Assembly: GCA_018701395.1 (NCBI GenBank)
Contig: JABIWU010000095.1
Coordinates: forward strand, 1 to 56,652
From: Phycisphaerae bacterium
Lineage (GTDB): Bacteria; Planctomycetota; Phycisphaerae; Phycisphaerales; SM1A02
Direction of reading: 5' to 3'
Length of the DNA: 56,652 nt
Positions 9,423 through 16,736 of this stretch are shown piece by piece (position 1 is the first letter of the stretch; the number at the start of each line of letters is the position of its first letter). The position numbers were made by a program, and so were the translations under genes. The notes beneath the pieces were generated by a model. That model was not told the origin of the DNA. It did not search any database and worked only from the letters and a program-made list of their open reading frames with translations.

Positions 9423-9456
9423 CATGGGTCTGACCCCCTAGGGGGTCAGACCCATG
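9423..9456. repeat. Perfect 34-bp palindrome
   Basis: The arm CATGGGTCTGACCCCC is followed by TA and the exact inverse complement, so all 34 bases are self-complementary with no loop. It lies between the divergent ribB-like and M42 genes. A degenerate relative follows at 9461-9480 and another lies at 25013-25040. The GGGTCTGACCCC core resembles dispersed REP-like palindromes; a role as an operator for the two divergent promoters is the alternative. Confidence 0.85.
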
Positions 9457-9460
9457 ATGA

Positions 9461-9480
9461 CCTGACCACAGGGGGCCAGA
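9461..9480. repeat. Degenerate copy of the GGGTCTGACCCC palindrome
   Basis: CTGACCACAGGGGGCCAGAG resembles the core of the neighbouring 34-bp palindrome with scattered mismatches. It overlaps the region where a -35 element for the M42 gene would be expected. Confidence 0.5.
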
Positions 9481-9488
9481 GCGTCATA

Positions 9489-9494
9489 TAGAAT
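9489..9494 (+). promoter_or_regulatory. Candidate -10 element of M42 peptidase gene
   Basis: TAGAAT with 7 nt to the ATG at 9502. It overlaps the alternative upstream ATG at 9493, so if the element is real the start is 9502. Confidence 0.4.
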
Positions 9495-9501
9495 GGTAAG
9501 C

Positions 9502-10605
9502 ATGAAAAAACATTTAAAATGGTTAATGGAACTAACAGCAATCCCGACAGCAGCAGGGGAGGAAACTCGCGTTATTGCCTGGATTGAAAAGTGGGTGCAT
9601 TCACAAAACGGGATTACTCTAAAACGAGACAAATTTGGAAATTTACTCCTGCAACAAACTCGTAAATCCAAAAAAATACCAATTTACATTACGGCCCACC
9701 TCGACCACCCTGCGTTTGTTGTTCGAAAACAAATTGACGACCAGCATCTTGAAATGGAGTTTCGTGGTGGTGTCAATGATGCTTATTTTATCGGTGCAAA
9801 AATTGAAGTCTTCGATAATGAAAATAATAATTACAAGGGAACCATCCAATCGCTTAAGCCAAAAGCAAAGCCATTCAAGCGAGTTATAGTCAAACTCAAT
9901 AAAGGAGTAGCGGGCATTTTGCTCAAAGGCGATATTGCACGGTGGAAATTTCCCGCACCCGTTGTAAAAAATGGTTTGTTGCATGCTCCCGCTTGCGATG
10001 ATCTTGCTGGTGTTGCTGCTGCCATTTGCTCTTTGGAGGCAATTAAAAAACTTCCCGGTCTTGGACATGTCGGAGTACTGTTGACTCGAGCGGAAGAAAT
10101 TGGGTTTGTTGGAGCTATCGCTGCAGCCAAAAATAAAACGGTACCAAAAACATCGCGATTACTCTGTCTTGAAACATCCAGAAGCTTTTCAGAGTCGCCA
10201 ATTGGCGGTGGTCCAATTCTTCGAGTTGGCGATAAGACAAGTGTGTTTGGACCTGAACTTACAAACGCTTCTGCAAACATAATGAACGCGCAGAACAATT
10301 TCCAGTGGCAGCGAAAACTAATGCCAGGTGGCACGTGTGAATCAACCGCTTTCTGTGAATATGGTTACCTTTCAACGTGCTTATGTTTAGCTCTTGGAAA
10401 TTATCACAACATGAAAGATATTGACGGAGTAGTACAAAAAAACAAACCCGCGAAAGTCGCGCCTGAAATAATTTCAGTGAGCGATTTTCACGGGCTTGTA
10501 AAAATGTTAACTATTATTTGCCGTGATTTAGATAAACAAAGAAAAGCGACGCTTCGCAAAGGTTTAGAGACTCGGCTAAAACATTACGCCAGTTTGCTTA
10601 ATTAG
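9502..10605 (+). CDS. M42-type metallopeptidase (aminopeptidase family)
   Basis: This 367-aa cytoplasmic metallopeptidase has the co-catalytic metal motifs of the M42/M28/M20 clan: TAHLDHPAF supplies the first ligand, CDDLAGVAAA the bridging Asp, and TRAEEIGFVGA the general-base Glu pair. The C-terminal GTCESTAFCEYGY fits the region where the last ligand normally lies. M42 enzymes trim N-terminal residues from peptides. An upstream ATG at 9493 overlaps a TAGAAT hexamer, so I chose 9502. The 3' end overlaps the opposing lipoprotein gene by 8 nt. Confidence 0.82.
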   Translation: MKKHLKWLMELTAIPTAAGEETRVIAWIEKWVHSQNGITLKRDKFGNLLLQQTRKSKKIPIYITAHLDHPAFVVRKQIDDQHLEMEFRGGVNDAYFIGAKIEVFDNENNNYKGTIQSLKPKAKPFKRVIVKLNKGVAGILLKGDIARWKFPAPVVKNGLLHAPACDDLAGVAAAICSLEAIKKLPGLGHVGVLLTRAEEIGFVGAIAAAKNKTVPKTSRLLCLETSRSFSESPIGGGPILRVGDKTSVFGPELTNASANIMNAQNNFQWQRKLMPGGTCESTAFCEYGYLSTCLCLALGNYHNMKDIDGVVQKNKPAKVAPEIISVSDFHGLVKMLTIICRDLDKQRKATLRKGLETRLKHYASLLN

Positions 10606-11524
10606 AAAGTACCAAATCAACTAATAAATCTGCTGCGCCTTCATCATCGCCACTGTCTTTTAGTGCTTCAATCAAAACGATTAGAGCAGCATTTCGAACC
10701 GCAGTACCTTCGAGAGATTCACCAATAATTTCTTCAAGTGCTTCTAATTGAATTTCACCTTCGAGTTCATCGCGAATCATGTTAATGCCCATCAGTGCAA
10801 CTGAGTCGCCACCTTCAAGCGCAATTACCACTTCACTAAGGATTTCAATTTCATCTATAAATTGAACTTCTTCTGGAACATCATGATCTCTTTCAAAATG
10901 AAATTCACCCATCATTTGTTGTGGGTTTCCACCCATTCCACCATGTGGACCGCCTTCGACACCCATCATTCGTATCGTGTGTTCGCGCATGTTGCCACCG
11001 CCTTCATGCGGGCCGCCTTCGACACCCATCATTCGTATCTTGTGTTCGCGCATGTTGCCACCGCCTTCATGCGAGCCGCCTTCGACACCAAATATCATAT
11101 TATGCATTGGATTTGCGTCAGTATTTTTTTCACGTGCAATCATCTGCATTACATGCGACACCATGTCTTCAGGCAACCCATCAATCTCTTCGCCATTTAC
11201 AATCATTTTTACATGAACGTTTTCACCATCAATATCAAACGCCTCCATCTCGCTCGCTTCATCATCGCCAAAAGCCATAACGGAAATAGAGATTTCGCCA
11301 TCAATGTTTTTGATAGCATTGTCATCAAGAATCGTGCTTAAATCGATGACTTGTTCGTCACCATTAATCAATACTATAAATTCGCCACCGTCTACATCAA
11401 CATCAATTTCAGAAACTTGACTATCAGTAGTTGAAGCGATTGTATTGTCTGCTTGCTTTGTTTTAGTACATCCTGCCAATATGATTGAGGATGTAATTAC
11501 GAATGTGAATATAATCTGTTTCAT
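10598..11524 (-). CDS. Acidic lipoprotein with 21-aa tandem repeats
   Basis: The protein starts with a lipoprotein signal (MKQIIFTFVITSSIILAGC), so it should be lipid-anchored at the cysteine near residue 19. It is very acidic. The centre holds two full and one partial copies of a 21-residue unit beginning GVEGGPHEGGGNMREH, rich in Gly, His and Met, and the last 90 residues are predicted helical and somewhat HEAT-like. GGAG at 11534-11531 lies 6 nt before the ATG at 11524 and decides this start over the one at 11530. I do not recognise a family. The His/Met-rich repeat could bind metal, but that is only a suggestion from composition. Confidence 0.72.
   Translation of the reverse strand: MKQIIFTFVITSSIILAGCTKTKQADNTIASTTDSQVSEIDVDVDGGEFIVLINGDEQVIDLSTILDDNAIKNIDGEISISVMAFGDDEASEMEAFDIDGENVHVKMIVNGEEIDGLPEDMVSHVMQMIAREKNTDANPMHNMIFGVEGGSHEGGGNMREHKIRMMGVEGGPHEGGGNMREHTIRMMGVEGGPHGGMGGNPQQMMGEFHFERDHDVPEEVQFIDEIEILSEVVIALEGGDSVALMGINMIRDELEGEIQLEALEEIIGESLEGTAVRNAALIVLIEALKDSGDDEGAADLLVDLVLSN
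10944..11085. repeat. 63-bp tandem repeat inside lipoprotein gene
   Basis: The landmark CCGCCTTCGACACC occurs at 10950, 11013 and 11076, exactly 63 bp apart. Copies are nearly identical and in frame, which points to recent slippage or unequal recombination and possible length variation between strains. Confidence 0.9.
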
Positions 11525-11590
11525 GCCCATCTCCTATATTTGTGTGGAAATGTAGGATAACGAGTTATTTAAGCAATAATTGCACCTTCG

Positions 11591-12856
11591 CTATGTGGTT
11601 TCAGAAAAGTCTATAGATACATATTCTATCTGAGTTTCAGTTGCCCTTAACGTCGTAAAAACGACGCCATTGAGTTCTAAGATTTCACCGGATTCTGGAA
11701 CGTGACCGAGATTAGCGAGAATAAATCCTGCAATAGTGTCGTATTCTTCGTCTTCTGGAAGTTGCAAACCCAATTCATCATTGATGTCATCGATGTTATA
11801 CCGCCCATCAATTTCTACAAGCGTATCTTTTACACGAACTAATTCCGGCTCGACTGATTCTGCAGCATCGTGTTCATCACGAATTTCGCCAACAATTTCT
11901 TCTAGCACATCTTCAATTGTAACTAATCCTGATGTTCCGCCATACTCATCTATAACAACTGCCATGTGCACTTCACTTTTTTGGAAATCTGCTAACAGCT
12001 CTTGTACCGGCTTTGTGTCTGGAACAACAATTGGCTTGCGTAAAATATTTTTCAACGCAAAATCATTTGTTTCAGAACCTAAAAAACCAACCAAATCTTT
12101 TACATAGAGAACGCCAATAATTTGATCTAGGTTTTCTTCAAAGACTGGAATTCGTGAACGGCCAGATTCCAAAACAAACTTTCGAATTTCAAATAAATCG
12201 TTTGTTAGCTCAATTCCTTCAATCTCTGTTCGTGGTGTCATTATTTCACCAACGTCCGTGTCGCGCAAATCAACTACGTTCTCTAACATTTCAGCTGCTT
12301 CCGCTGGGATCCCGCCTTCACGTTGAGAGTGTTCAATGGAACGCAACAATTGTTCTTCTACTGGGTTTGTACCATTTGCCTCTTTTAAATTTGCGCCCGT
12401 TAATCTTCGGGCAATTTCGGAAACCCCGTCTATCCACCACTTTATAAGCGGATGAATTAACGATGCAATTCGAATTAAAAACCAACTTCTAGTTATTGTG
12501 CCAACTGGAACAGCTTTTGCAATTGAACCGGCAATCACTGACGCAAAAAACCAAATAGCCGCCCAGCCAATTGCCGAACCAATTATAAATGCTGAAAGTG
12601 AAATTGGTCCTTCGTCAAACAGCAAAACAAATCCGGCAACCGTACACATAAAACACAGCATTTTTGTGAATGTAACTGATTGAATTATTGATTCATATTG
12701 TTTTTCAATCCAAAGTCCACGCTTGGGCGTGCCTCTAATTTCCAATTCATGGCGAACGACCAAAGGTGTTGACATTATCAATGCACGCTCAATCGCTGCG
12801 AGCCATGTACCAAAAAACAAAGCAAAAACTAATATAAACAACATTGCTAAAATCAT
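11591..12856 (-). CDS. CorC/HlyC-family CNNM + CBS domain membrane protein
   Basis: This 421-aa protein has an N-terminal DUF21/CNNM transmembrane region (about residues 1-135), then a CBS-domain pair beginning near MTPRTEIEGI with a second motif VVIDEYGGTSGLVTIED, and a C-terminal CorC_HlyC domain with the signature DEYDTIAGFIL. Relatives are linked to magnesium or cobalt efflux, but the exact ion is not settled here. The start overlaps the ybeY stop by 4 nt (ATGA), reproducing the known ybeY-corC neighbourhood, so the two are one operon. Confidence 0.9.
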   Translation of the reverse strand: MILAMLFILVFALFFGTWLAAIERALIMSTPLVVRHELEIRGTPKRGLWIEKQYESIIQSVTFTKMLCFMCTVAGFVLLFDEGPISLSAFIIGSAIGWAAIWFFASVIAGSIAKAVPVGTITRSWFLIRIASLIHPLIKWWIDGVSEIARRLTGANLKEANGTNPVEEQLLRSIEHSQREGGIPAEAAEMLENVVDLRDTDVGEIMTPRTEIEGIELTNDLFEIRKFVLESGRSRIPVFEENLDQIIGVLYVKDLVGFLGSETNDFALKNILRKPIVVPDTKPVQELLADFQKSEVHMAVVIDEYGGTSGLVTIEDVLEEIVGEIRDEHDAAESVEPELVRVKDTLVEIDGRYNIDDINDELGLQLPEDEEYDTIAGFILANLGHVPESGEILELNGVVFTTLRATETQIEYVSIDFSETT

Positions 12857-13326
12857 GTATCGCTACTCCAAACTGTTCCAACGCCAATCGCGTTTAAAAT
12901 TCTATCTTCTTCTGCATGCATTTTTTGATGTGACTCTTCGTCATGGTCATTAAATCCACAGCAATGCAATATGCCATGCACAATATAAAGTAACAATTCG
13001 TTTTTAAGACTGTGCCCACGATATTTCGCTTCTCTCGTTGCAACATCTACACAAATTGCAATGTCCGCACGTATCGAAGATGCCTCGCTACCGTGGTCAA
13101 AGGTTAATACATCCGTTGTTCCATTTACGCCTGAGTGCTGTTTATGCAACCTTGACATTTCAATATCATCGACGACTAAAACCGAAACGTCCGATTCATC
13201 CATTTGTAAAAAACGTAACACTTCGCTTGCCCGTTCTTCCAACCATATTAAATGTTCAGTTGCATCACCTTGAACGGTGATGTTTGCCGGTGGAGGCTGG
13301 TCTAATTGTTCTTTTGACTCTTCCAT
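12853..13326 (-). CDS. ybeY: Endoribonuclease YbeY (rRNA maturation factor)
   Basis: YbeY is a zinc-dependent single-strand RNase involved in 16S rRNA 3'-end maturation and ribosome quality control. The H3xH5xH zinc motif is present as HGILHCCGFNDHD near the C-terminus, and GTTDVLTFDHG is the usual central motif. At 157 aa it has normal size. The frame can start 12 nt earlier at a TTG (13338), but a TATATT hexamer (13342-13337) overlaps that codon, so the ATG at 13326 is preferred. It is followed directly by corC with a 4-nt overlap. Confidence 0.9.
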   Translation of the reverse strand: MEESKEQLDQPPPANITVQGDATEHLIWLEERASEVLRFLQMDESDVSVLVVDDIEMSRLHKQHSGVNGTTDVLTFDHGSEASSIRADIAICVDVATREAKYRGHSLKNELLLYIVHGILHCCGFNDHDEESHQKMHAEEDRILNAIGVGTVWSSDT

Positions 13327-13365
13327 TTCTATACGCAATATACAGGCAAAACAAATAAATACAAA

Positions 13366-14694
13366 TCAGGAACTTGCAATTGGAGTTATTGGAACCATAT
13401 GTGGCTTGCAGCGTGCTTCAAACTCACTTCTATACTTGTTAATAATTGTCCTCATTGCCCAACTGTTGCCATCTGACAACCCGCAGATAGTTGTTCCGGG
13501 CATGATGCCCATCGAATTAGACACTTCAATTACTTGATCTAAATCTTTCATTGAACCTTGACCAGATTCAATTCTGCAAAGTAATTGATAAATCCAATCA
13601 GCGCCTTCGCGGCACGGTGTGCACTGACCACAAGATTCATTTTTAAAAAAACGTGCAATGTTACGAGCAACTGCAACCATATCCGTATCTTCATCAAAGA
13701 TGGTTGGACACGCAGTGCCTAAACCCATAACACTGTATTTACGGCCAATGTCGAAATCCATTTCCGCGTCATATTGATCTGGCCCAAGAATTCCCATGCT
13801 TACACCGCCTGCAATTGCACCTTTAAATTCGCGGCCATTTTTCATTCCACCTGCGTAATCTTCAACAAGTGAGCGAAGTGTGATGCCCAGTTCTGCTTCA
13901 AAAACATCTGGGTTATTTACATGACCTGCAACACCCATAAGTTTTACGCCGTAACTTGCGGGTCCACCAATTGACGATTCACAACCAAGTGATTTCCACC
14001 ATTCCGTTCCGCGATCAATAATAAGCGGAATCGCTGCAAGTGTTTCTACATTATTAATAATTGTTGGTCGGCCAAACAAACCACTAACTGCAGGAAACGG
14101 TGGTTTAATTCTTGGCCAACCACGCTTGCCTTCAACTGCTTCGAGCAACGCAGTTTCTTCGCCACATATATACGCTCCAGCCCCGCGCTGAAGTGTGCAT
14201 TCGACTGCAAAACTAGTTGCGCCACTCATCAATCCTTGCGAACCTAAAATGCCATTTTCATACGCTTCATCAATGGCGCGTTGCATAATTTTTGCTTGCT
14301 CTGCCCATTCACCACGAATAAAGAAATATGAAATATCAAGTTTGCATGCGTAACACGCAATTGCCATTCCTTCGATTACTGAATGAGGATCAAAATCAAC
14401 TAAAAGCCGGTCTTTAAATGTACCGGGTTCTGCCTCGTCGCAGTTAACGCATAAATATCTTGGTTTGCCGTCTGCTTCTGGTAGGAATGTCCACTTAACA
14501 CCACAAGGAAAACCCGCTCCACCTCGACCACGAAGTTCTGCATCTTTAACAATGCTCACTACTTCTTCGGGTGGCAAGAGGAGCGCTTTTTTCAATGCGC
14601 CGTAACCGCCTGCTGCAACATATTCATCGTACGAAAGCGTATGTCTTTTGGAACGGTCTGTCGAAATATTTCTATTTAGAAATCGTTCAGTCAC
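13366..14694 (-). CDS. nuoF: NADH-quinone oxidoreductase subunit F
   Basis: NuoF carries the NADH and FMN sites and one [4Fe-4S] cluster of the complex I NADH-dehydrogenase module. The glycine-rich segment GRGGAGFPCGVKW, the NCDEAEPGTFKDR nucleotide motif and the cluster motif SCGQCTPCREG near residue 350 are all visible. At 442 aa it is full length. It overlaps the preceding small ORF by 8 nt and is the last gene of the visible nuoD-nuoE-ORF-nuoF run on the minus strand. No terminator is seen before ybeY 39 nt downstream, which has its own candidate promoter. Confidence 0.95.
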   Translation of the reverse strand: MTERFLNRNISTDRSKRHTLSYDEYVAAGGYGALKKALLLPPEEVVSIVKDAELRGRGGAGFPCGVKWTFLPEADGKPRYLCVNCDEAEPGTFKDRLLVDFDPHSVIEGMAIACYACKLDISYFFIRGEWAEQAKIMQRAIDEAYENGILGSQGLMSGATSFAVECTLQRGAGAYICGEETALLEAVEGKRGWPRIKPPFPAVSGLFGRPTIINNVETLAAIPLIIDRGTEWWKSLGCESSIGGPASYGVKLMGVAGHVNNPDVFEAELGITLRSLVEDYAGGMKNGREFKGAIAGGVSMGILGPDQYDAEMDFDIGRKYSVMGLGTACPTIFDEDTDMVAVARNIARFFKNESCGQCTPCREGADWIYQLLCRIESGQGSMKDLDQVIEVSNSMGIMPGTTICGLSDGNSWAMRTIINKYRSEFEARCKPHMVPITPIASS

Positions 14695-14887
14695 TTTTTG
14701 CGTCCTCGTGTTTGATTTCTATTTCGTCAATAGTCGTTCGACGAAGTGTCACATTGCCTTCTATTGTTTCTTCAACAGTTTTATTCACTTCGCGAGTATT
14801 AGTATTTCTTTTTACTGCGTGAACAATGTGGCCGACAAATTCTCCTAGACAGCGCATCAAATGTTTTTTGTTTTCAGTTGCCATCAT
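14687..14887 (-). CDS. Small charged protein encoded between nuoE and nuoF
   Basis: This 66-aa frame starts MMATENKKHLMRCLGEFVGH. It overlaps the nuoE stop by 4 nt (ATGA) and the nuoF start by 8 nt, the spacing expected of a translationally coupled gene rather than a chance frame. It has an amphipathic N-terminal half (GEFVGHIVHAVKRN) and an acidic C-terminal tail (DEIEIKHEDAK), with no membrane segment and one Cys. I do not recognise it. The position suggests a small accessory or assembly protein for the NADH-dehydrogenase module of complex I, but that is inference. Confidence 0.7.
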   Translation of the reverse strand: MMATENKKHLMRCLGEFVGHIVHAVKRNTNTREVNKTVEETIEGNVTLRRTTIDEIEIKHEDAKSD

Positions 14888-15417
14888 GCTTCTTCACTCA
14901 ATCGATCTACTAAATCATCAACCATTGAAATGGATAAATTGTTGTATTGTTTTCCATTTACAAGTGCGCAGGGTGCGTTGTCACATGCGCCAATGCACTC
15001 CATGCCCAGTAAAGTAAACTTGCCGTCGGCTGTAGTTTCGTGAACATCGACTCCTAGCCGGTTTTTAAGATGGTCAATGAGCGCTTGATGTCCACAAACT
15101 TCACAAGCAATCGACTGACAAATGCCAACAACATATTTTCCGAGCGGTTCACTTGAGTAATCTTCGTAAAACGAAACTACATCAGCAACTTGCGCTGGCG
15201 TGATGCCGAGAACTTTTGCAATTTCGACCATTGCCTCCCAAGGGATATAACCGTATTCATGTTGCACTTCATGCAAAGTTGTCATTAAAGCACCTTGCCC
15301 AGTTGCATACCGAGGCATAATATCTTTGGTAATTTTATCCATCAATACTGGTGTTAAGTATGGAACATCACGCTTCTGTAGTTTTGTATTCGCTGATTGT
15401 TTTGCTATCCAAGCCAT
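14884..15417 (-). CDS. nuoE: NADH-quinone oxidoreductase subunit E
   Basis: NuoE is the thioredoxin-like [2Fe-2S] subunit of complex I. The four cluster cysteines are in CQSIAC and CIGACDNAPC, and the N-terminal helical part includes GYIPWEAMVEIAKVLGI, typical of the family. At 177 aa it is of normal size. It lies 9 nt behind nuoD and is coupled by ATGA overlap to the small ORF that precedes nuoF. Confidence 0.94.
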   Translation of the reverse strand: MAWIAKQSANTKLQKRDVPYLTPVLMDKITKDIMPRYATGQGALMTTLHEVQHEYGYIPWEAMVEIAKVLGITPAQVADVVSFYEDYSSEPLGKYVVGICQSIACEVCGHQALIDHLKNRLGVDVHETTADGKFTLLGMECIGACDNAPCALVNGKQYNNLSISMVDDLVDRLSEEA

Positions 15418-15426
15418 TGTTGTTCC

Positions 15427-16719
15427 TTAACGATCTAACTCTGCAGCAATAATATTTAATGAACCCAAAATAGCAACGAGGTCCGCTAATTGGTGGCCTT
15501 CAAACATTTTTGCAAAGGTTTGAAAGTTAATAAACGAACAAGGTCTAGGCGCAACTCTCCAAGAGTTTGGGCCGCCATCTGAAACGAGGAAAAATCCGTA
15601 CTCGCCATTTGGACCTTCTATAGCTGCATAACATTCACCAACTGGTGATTCCCAACCTCTATTTGGCATAACCAGTTCGAACTGTTGAATCGTGCCTTCA
15701 ATAGAGTTGTACACACTATCTTTAGGAGGCAAATTCACACCGCCGCCTGGATGCACGTCCAGTGGTCCGCTAGGAATGTTGTCGATTAGTTGCCTAATAA
15801 TGTGACAAGACTGTTTAATTTCTTCCAATCGAACGTGGTACCGCGCAAGACAATCGCCTGTTGTTGCAATCGGTACATCAAACTCCACTGCTTTTGCACC
15901 CTGACCATCCCAGTTATCTGCAAAACAAAGAAATGGTTCGTCCTTACGAAGGTCGCGCGTTACACCGCACGCTCGAGCAAGGGGACCAGTTAAAGACCAT
16001 GCGGTTGCTTCTTCCTTGGTAATTGTTCCAACACCTTCAACACGATCGATGAAAATTCTATTCGTATTTAATAGAGTTTCAATATCGCCAATGGCTTTTG
16101 GCATTCGCACATCAATAAAATTGTGCACCATTTTTTGGAAGGTAACTTCGCACGGCAAATCGTTTTTCATACCACCTACTCGTGTAAAATCGGGGTGAAA
16201 TCGTTGCCCAGAAATATAATCCATAATGTCATATACATGTTCGCGTTCATTAAAACCGTATAAGAATCCCGTAAACGCACCAAGGTCAAGCGCAGCTGCG
16301 CCAACACAGAGCAAGTGGTTTTGAATTCTGCCTAATTCACATAGGATTGTTCGTATCACTTTACATCGTGGCGTTAAATCAATGTCAAGCAATTTTTCAA
16401 CTGCATGGTGCCATGCGATGTCATTTACAATTGGGCTAATATAGTCCATTCGGCTTACAGTGCAAACGTACTGGTCGAAGTTATGGTGTTCACCTAATTT
16501 TTCGAAACCGCTATGTAAATAACCGATATGTGGTGTTACATTCACAACACGTTCGCCATCAAGTTCAAGAACTAATCGAAGCGTAGTGTGGGTTGCGGGG
16601 TGTTGCGGACCGAAGTTTAAAATCCATCGGTCATCGCATTCTGCGCGACCTTGTAATTCATCAAGTGTCTCAATGTCGAGATCGTACGCTTCTGTCATTG
16701 GTGAGAGTGAGTAAGGCAT
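15427..16719 (-). CDS. nuoD: NADH-quinone oxidoreductase subunit D
   Basis: NuoD is the 49-kDa quinone-site subunit of complex I. Clear motifs are FGPQHPATHTTLRL, IGYLHSGFEKL, YDIMDYISGQRF and the C-terminal AILGSLNIIAAELDR. At 430 aa it is full length. The subunits expected before it (nuoA, B, C) are not in this window: upstream lies an unrelated permease, so nuoD begins this transcription unit. A perfect TATAAT (16736-16731) lies 11 nt upstream of the ATG and overlaps the permease stop, consistent with its own promoter and a very short leader. Confidence 0.95.
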   Translation of the reverse strand: MPYSLSPMTEAYDLDIETLDELQGRAECDDRWILNFGPQHPATHTTLRLVLELDGERVVNVTPHIGYLHSGFEKLGEHHNFDQYVCTVSRMDYISPIVNDIAWHHAVEKLLDIDLTPRCKVIRTILCELGRIQNHLLCVGAAALDLGAFTGFLYGFNEREHVYDIMDYISGQRFHPDFTRVGGMKNDLPCEVTFQKMVHNFIDVRMPKAIGDIETLLNTNRIFIDRVEGVGTITKEEATAWSLTGPLARACGVTRDLRKDEPFLCFADNWDGQGAKAVEFDVPIATTGDCLARYHVRLEEIKQSCHIIRQLIDNIPSGPLDVHPGGGVNLPPKDSVYNSIEGTIQQFELVMPNRGWESPVGECYAAIEGPNGEYGFFLVSDGGPNSWRVAPRPCSFINFQTFAKMFEGHQLADLVAILGSLNIIAAELDR

Positions 16720-16730
16720 TTGAACGTTGC

Positions 16731-16736
16731 ATTATA
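16731..16736 (-). promoter_or_regulatory. Candidate -10 element of the nuoDEF unit
   Basis: Perfect TATAAT on the minus strand, 11 nt before the nuoD ATG, overlapping the stop codon of the permease gene. The -35 region is not consensus. Confidence 0.45.

Noticed and set aside
9423-9456. Palindrome read as a rho-independent terminator
   Set aside because: It lies between two divergent gene starts, so no transcript would end there, it has no loop and no T-run on either side.
10862-11341. Long plus-strand frames over the lipoprotein repeats
   Set aside because: They arise because the repeat unit is in-frame on both strands; they have biased His/Arg/Cys composition and no ribosome-binding site.
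13327-13338. TTG start for ybeY at 13338
   Set aside because: A TATATT hexamer overlaps the TTG and the family starts well after it; the ATG at 13326 suffices.
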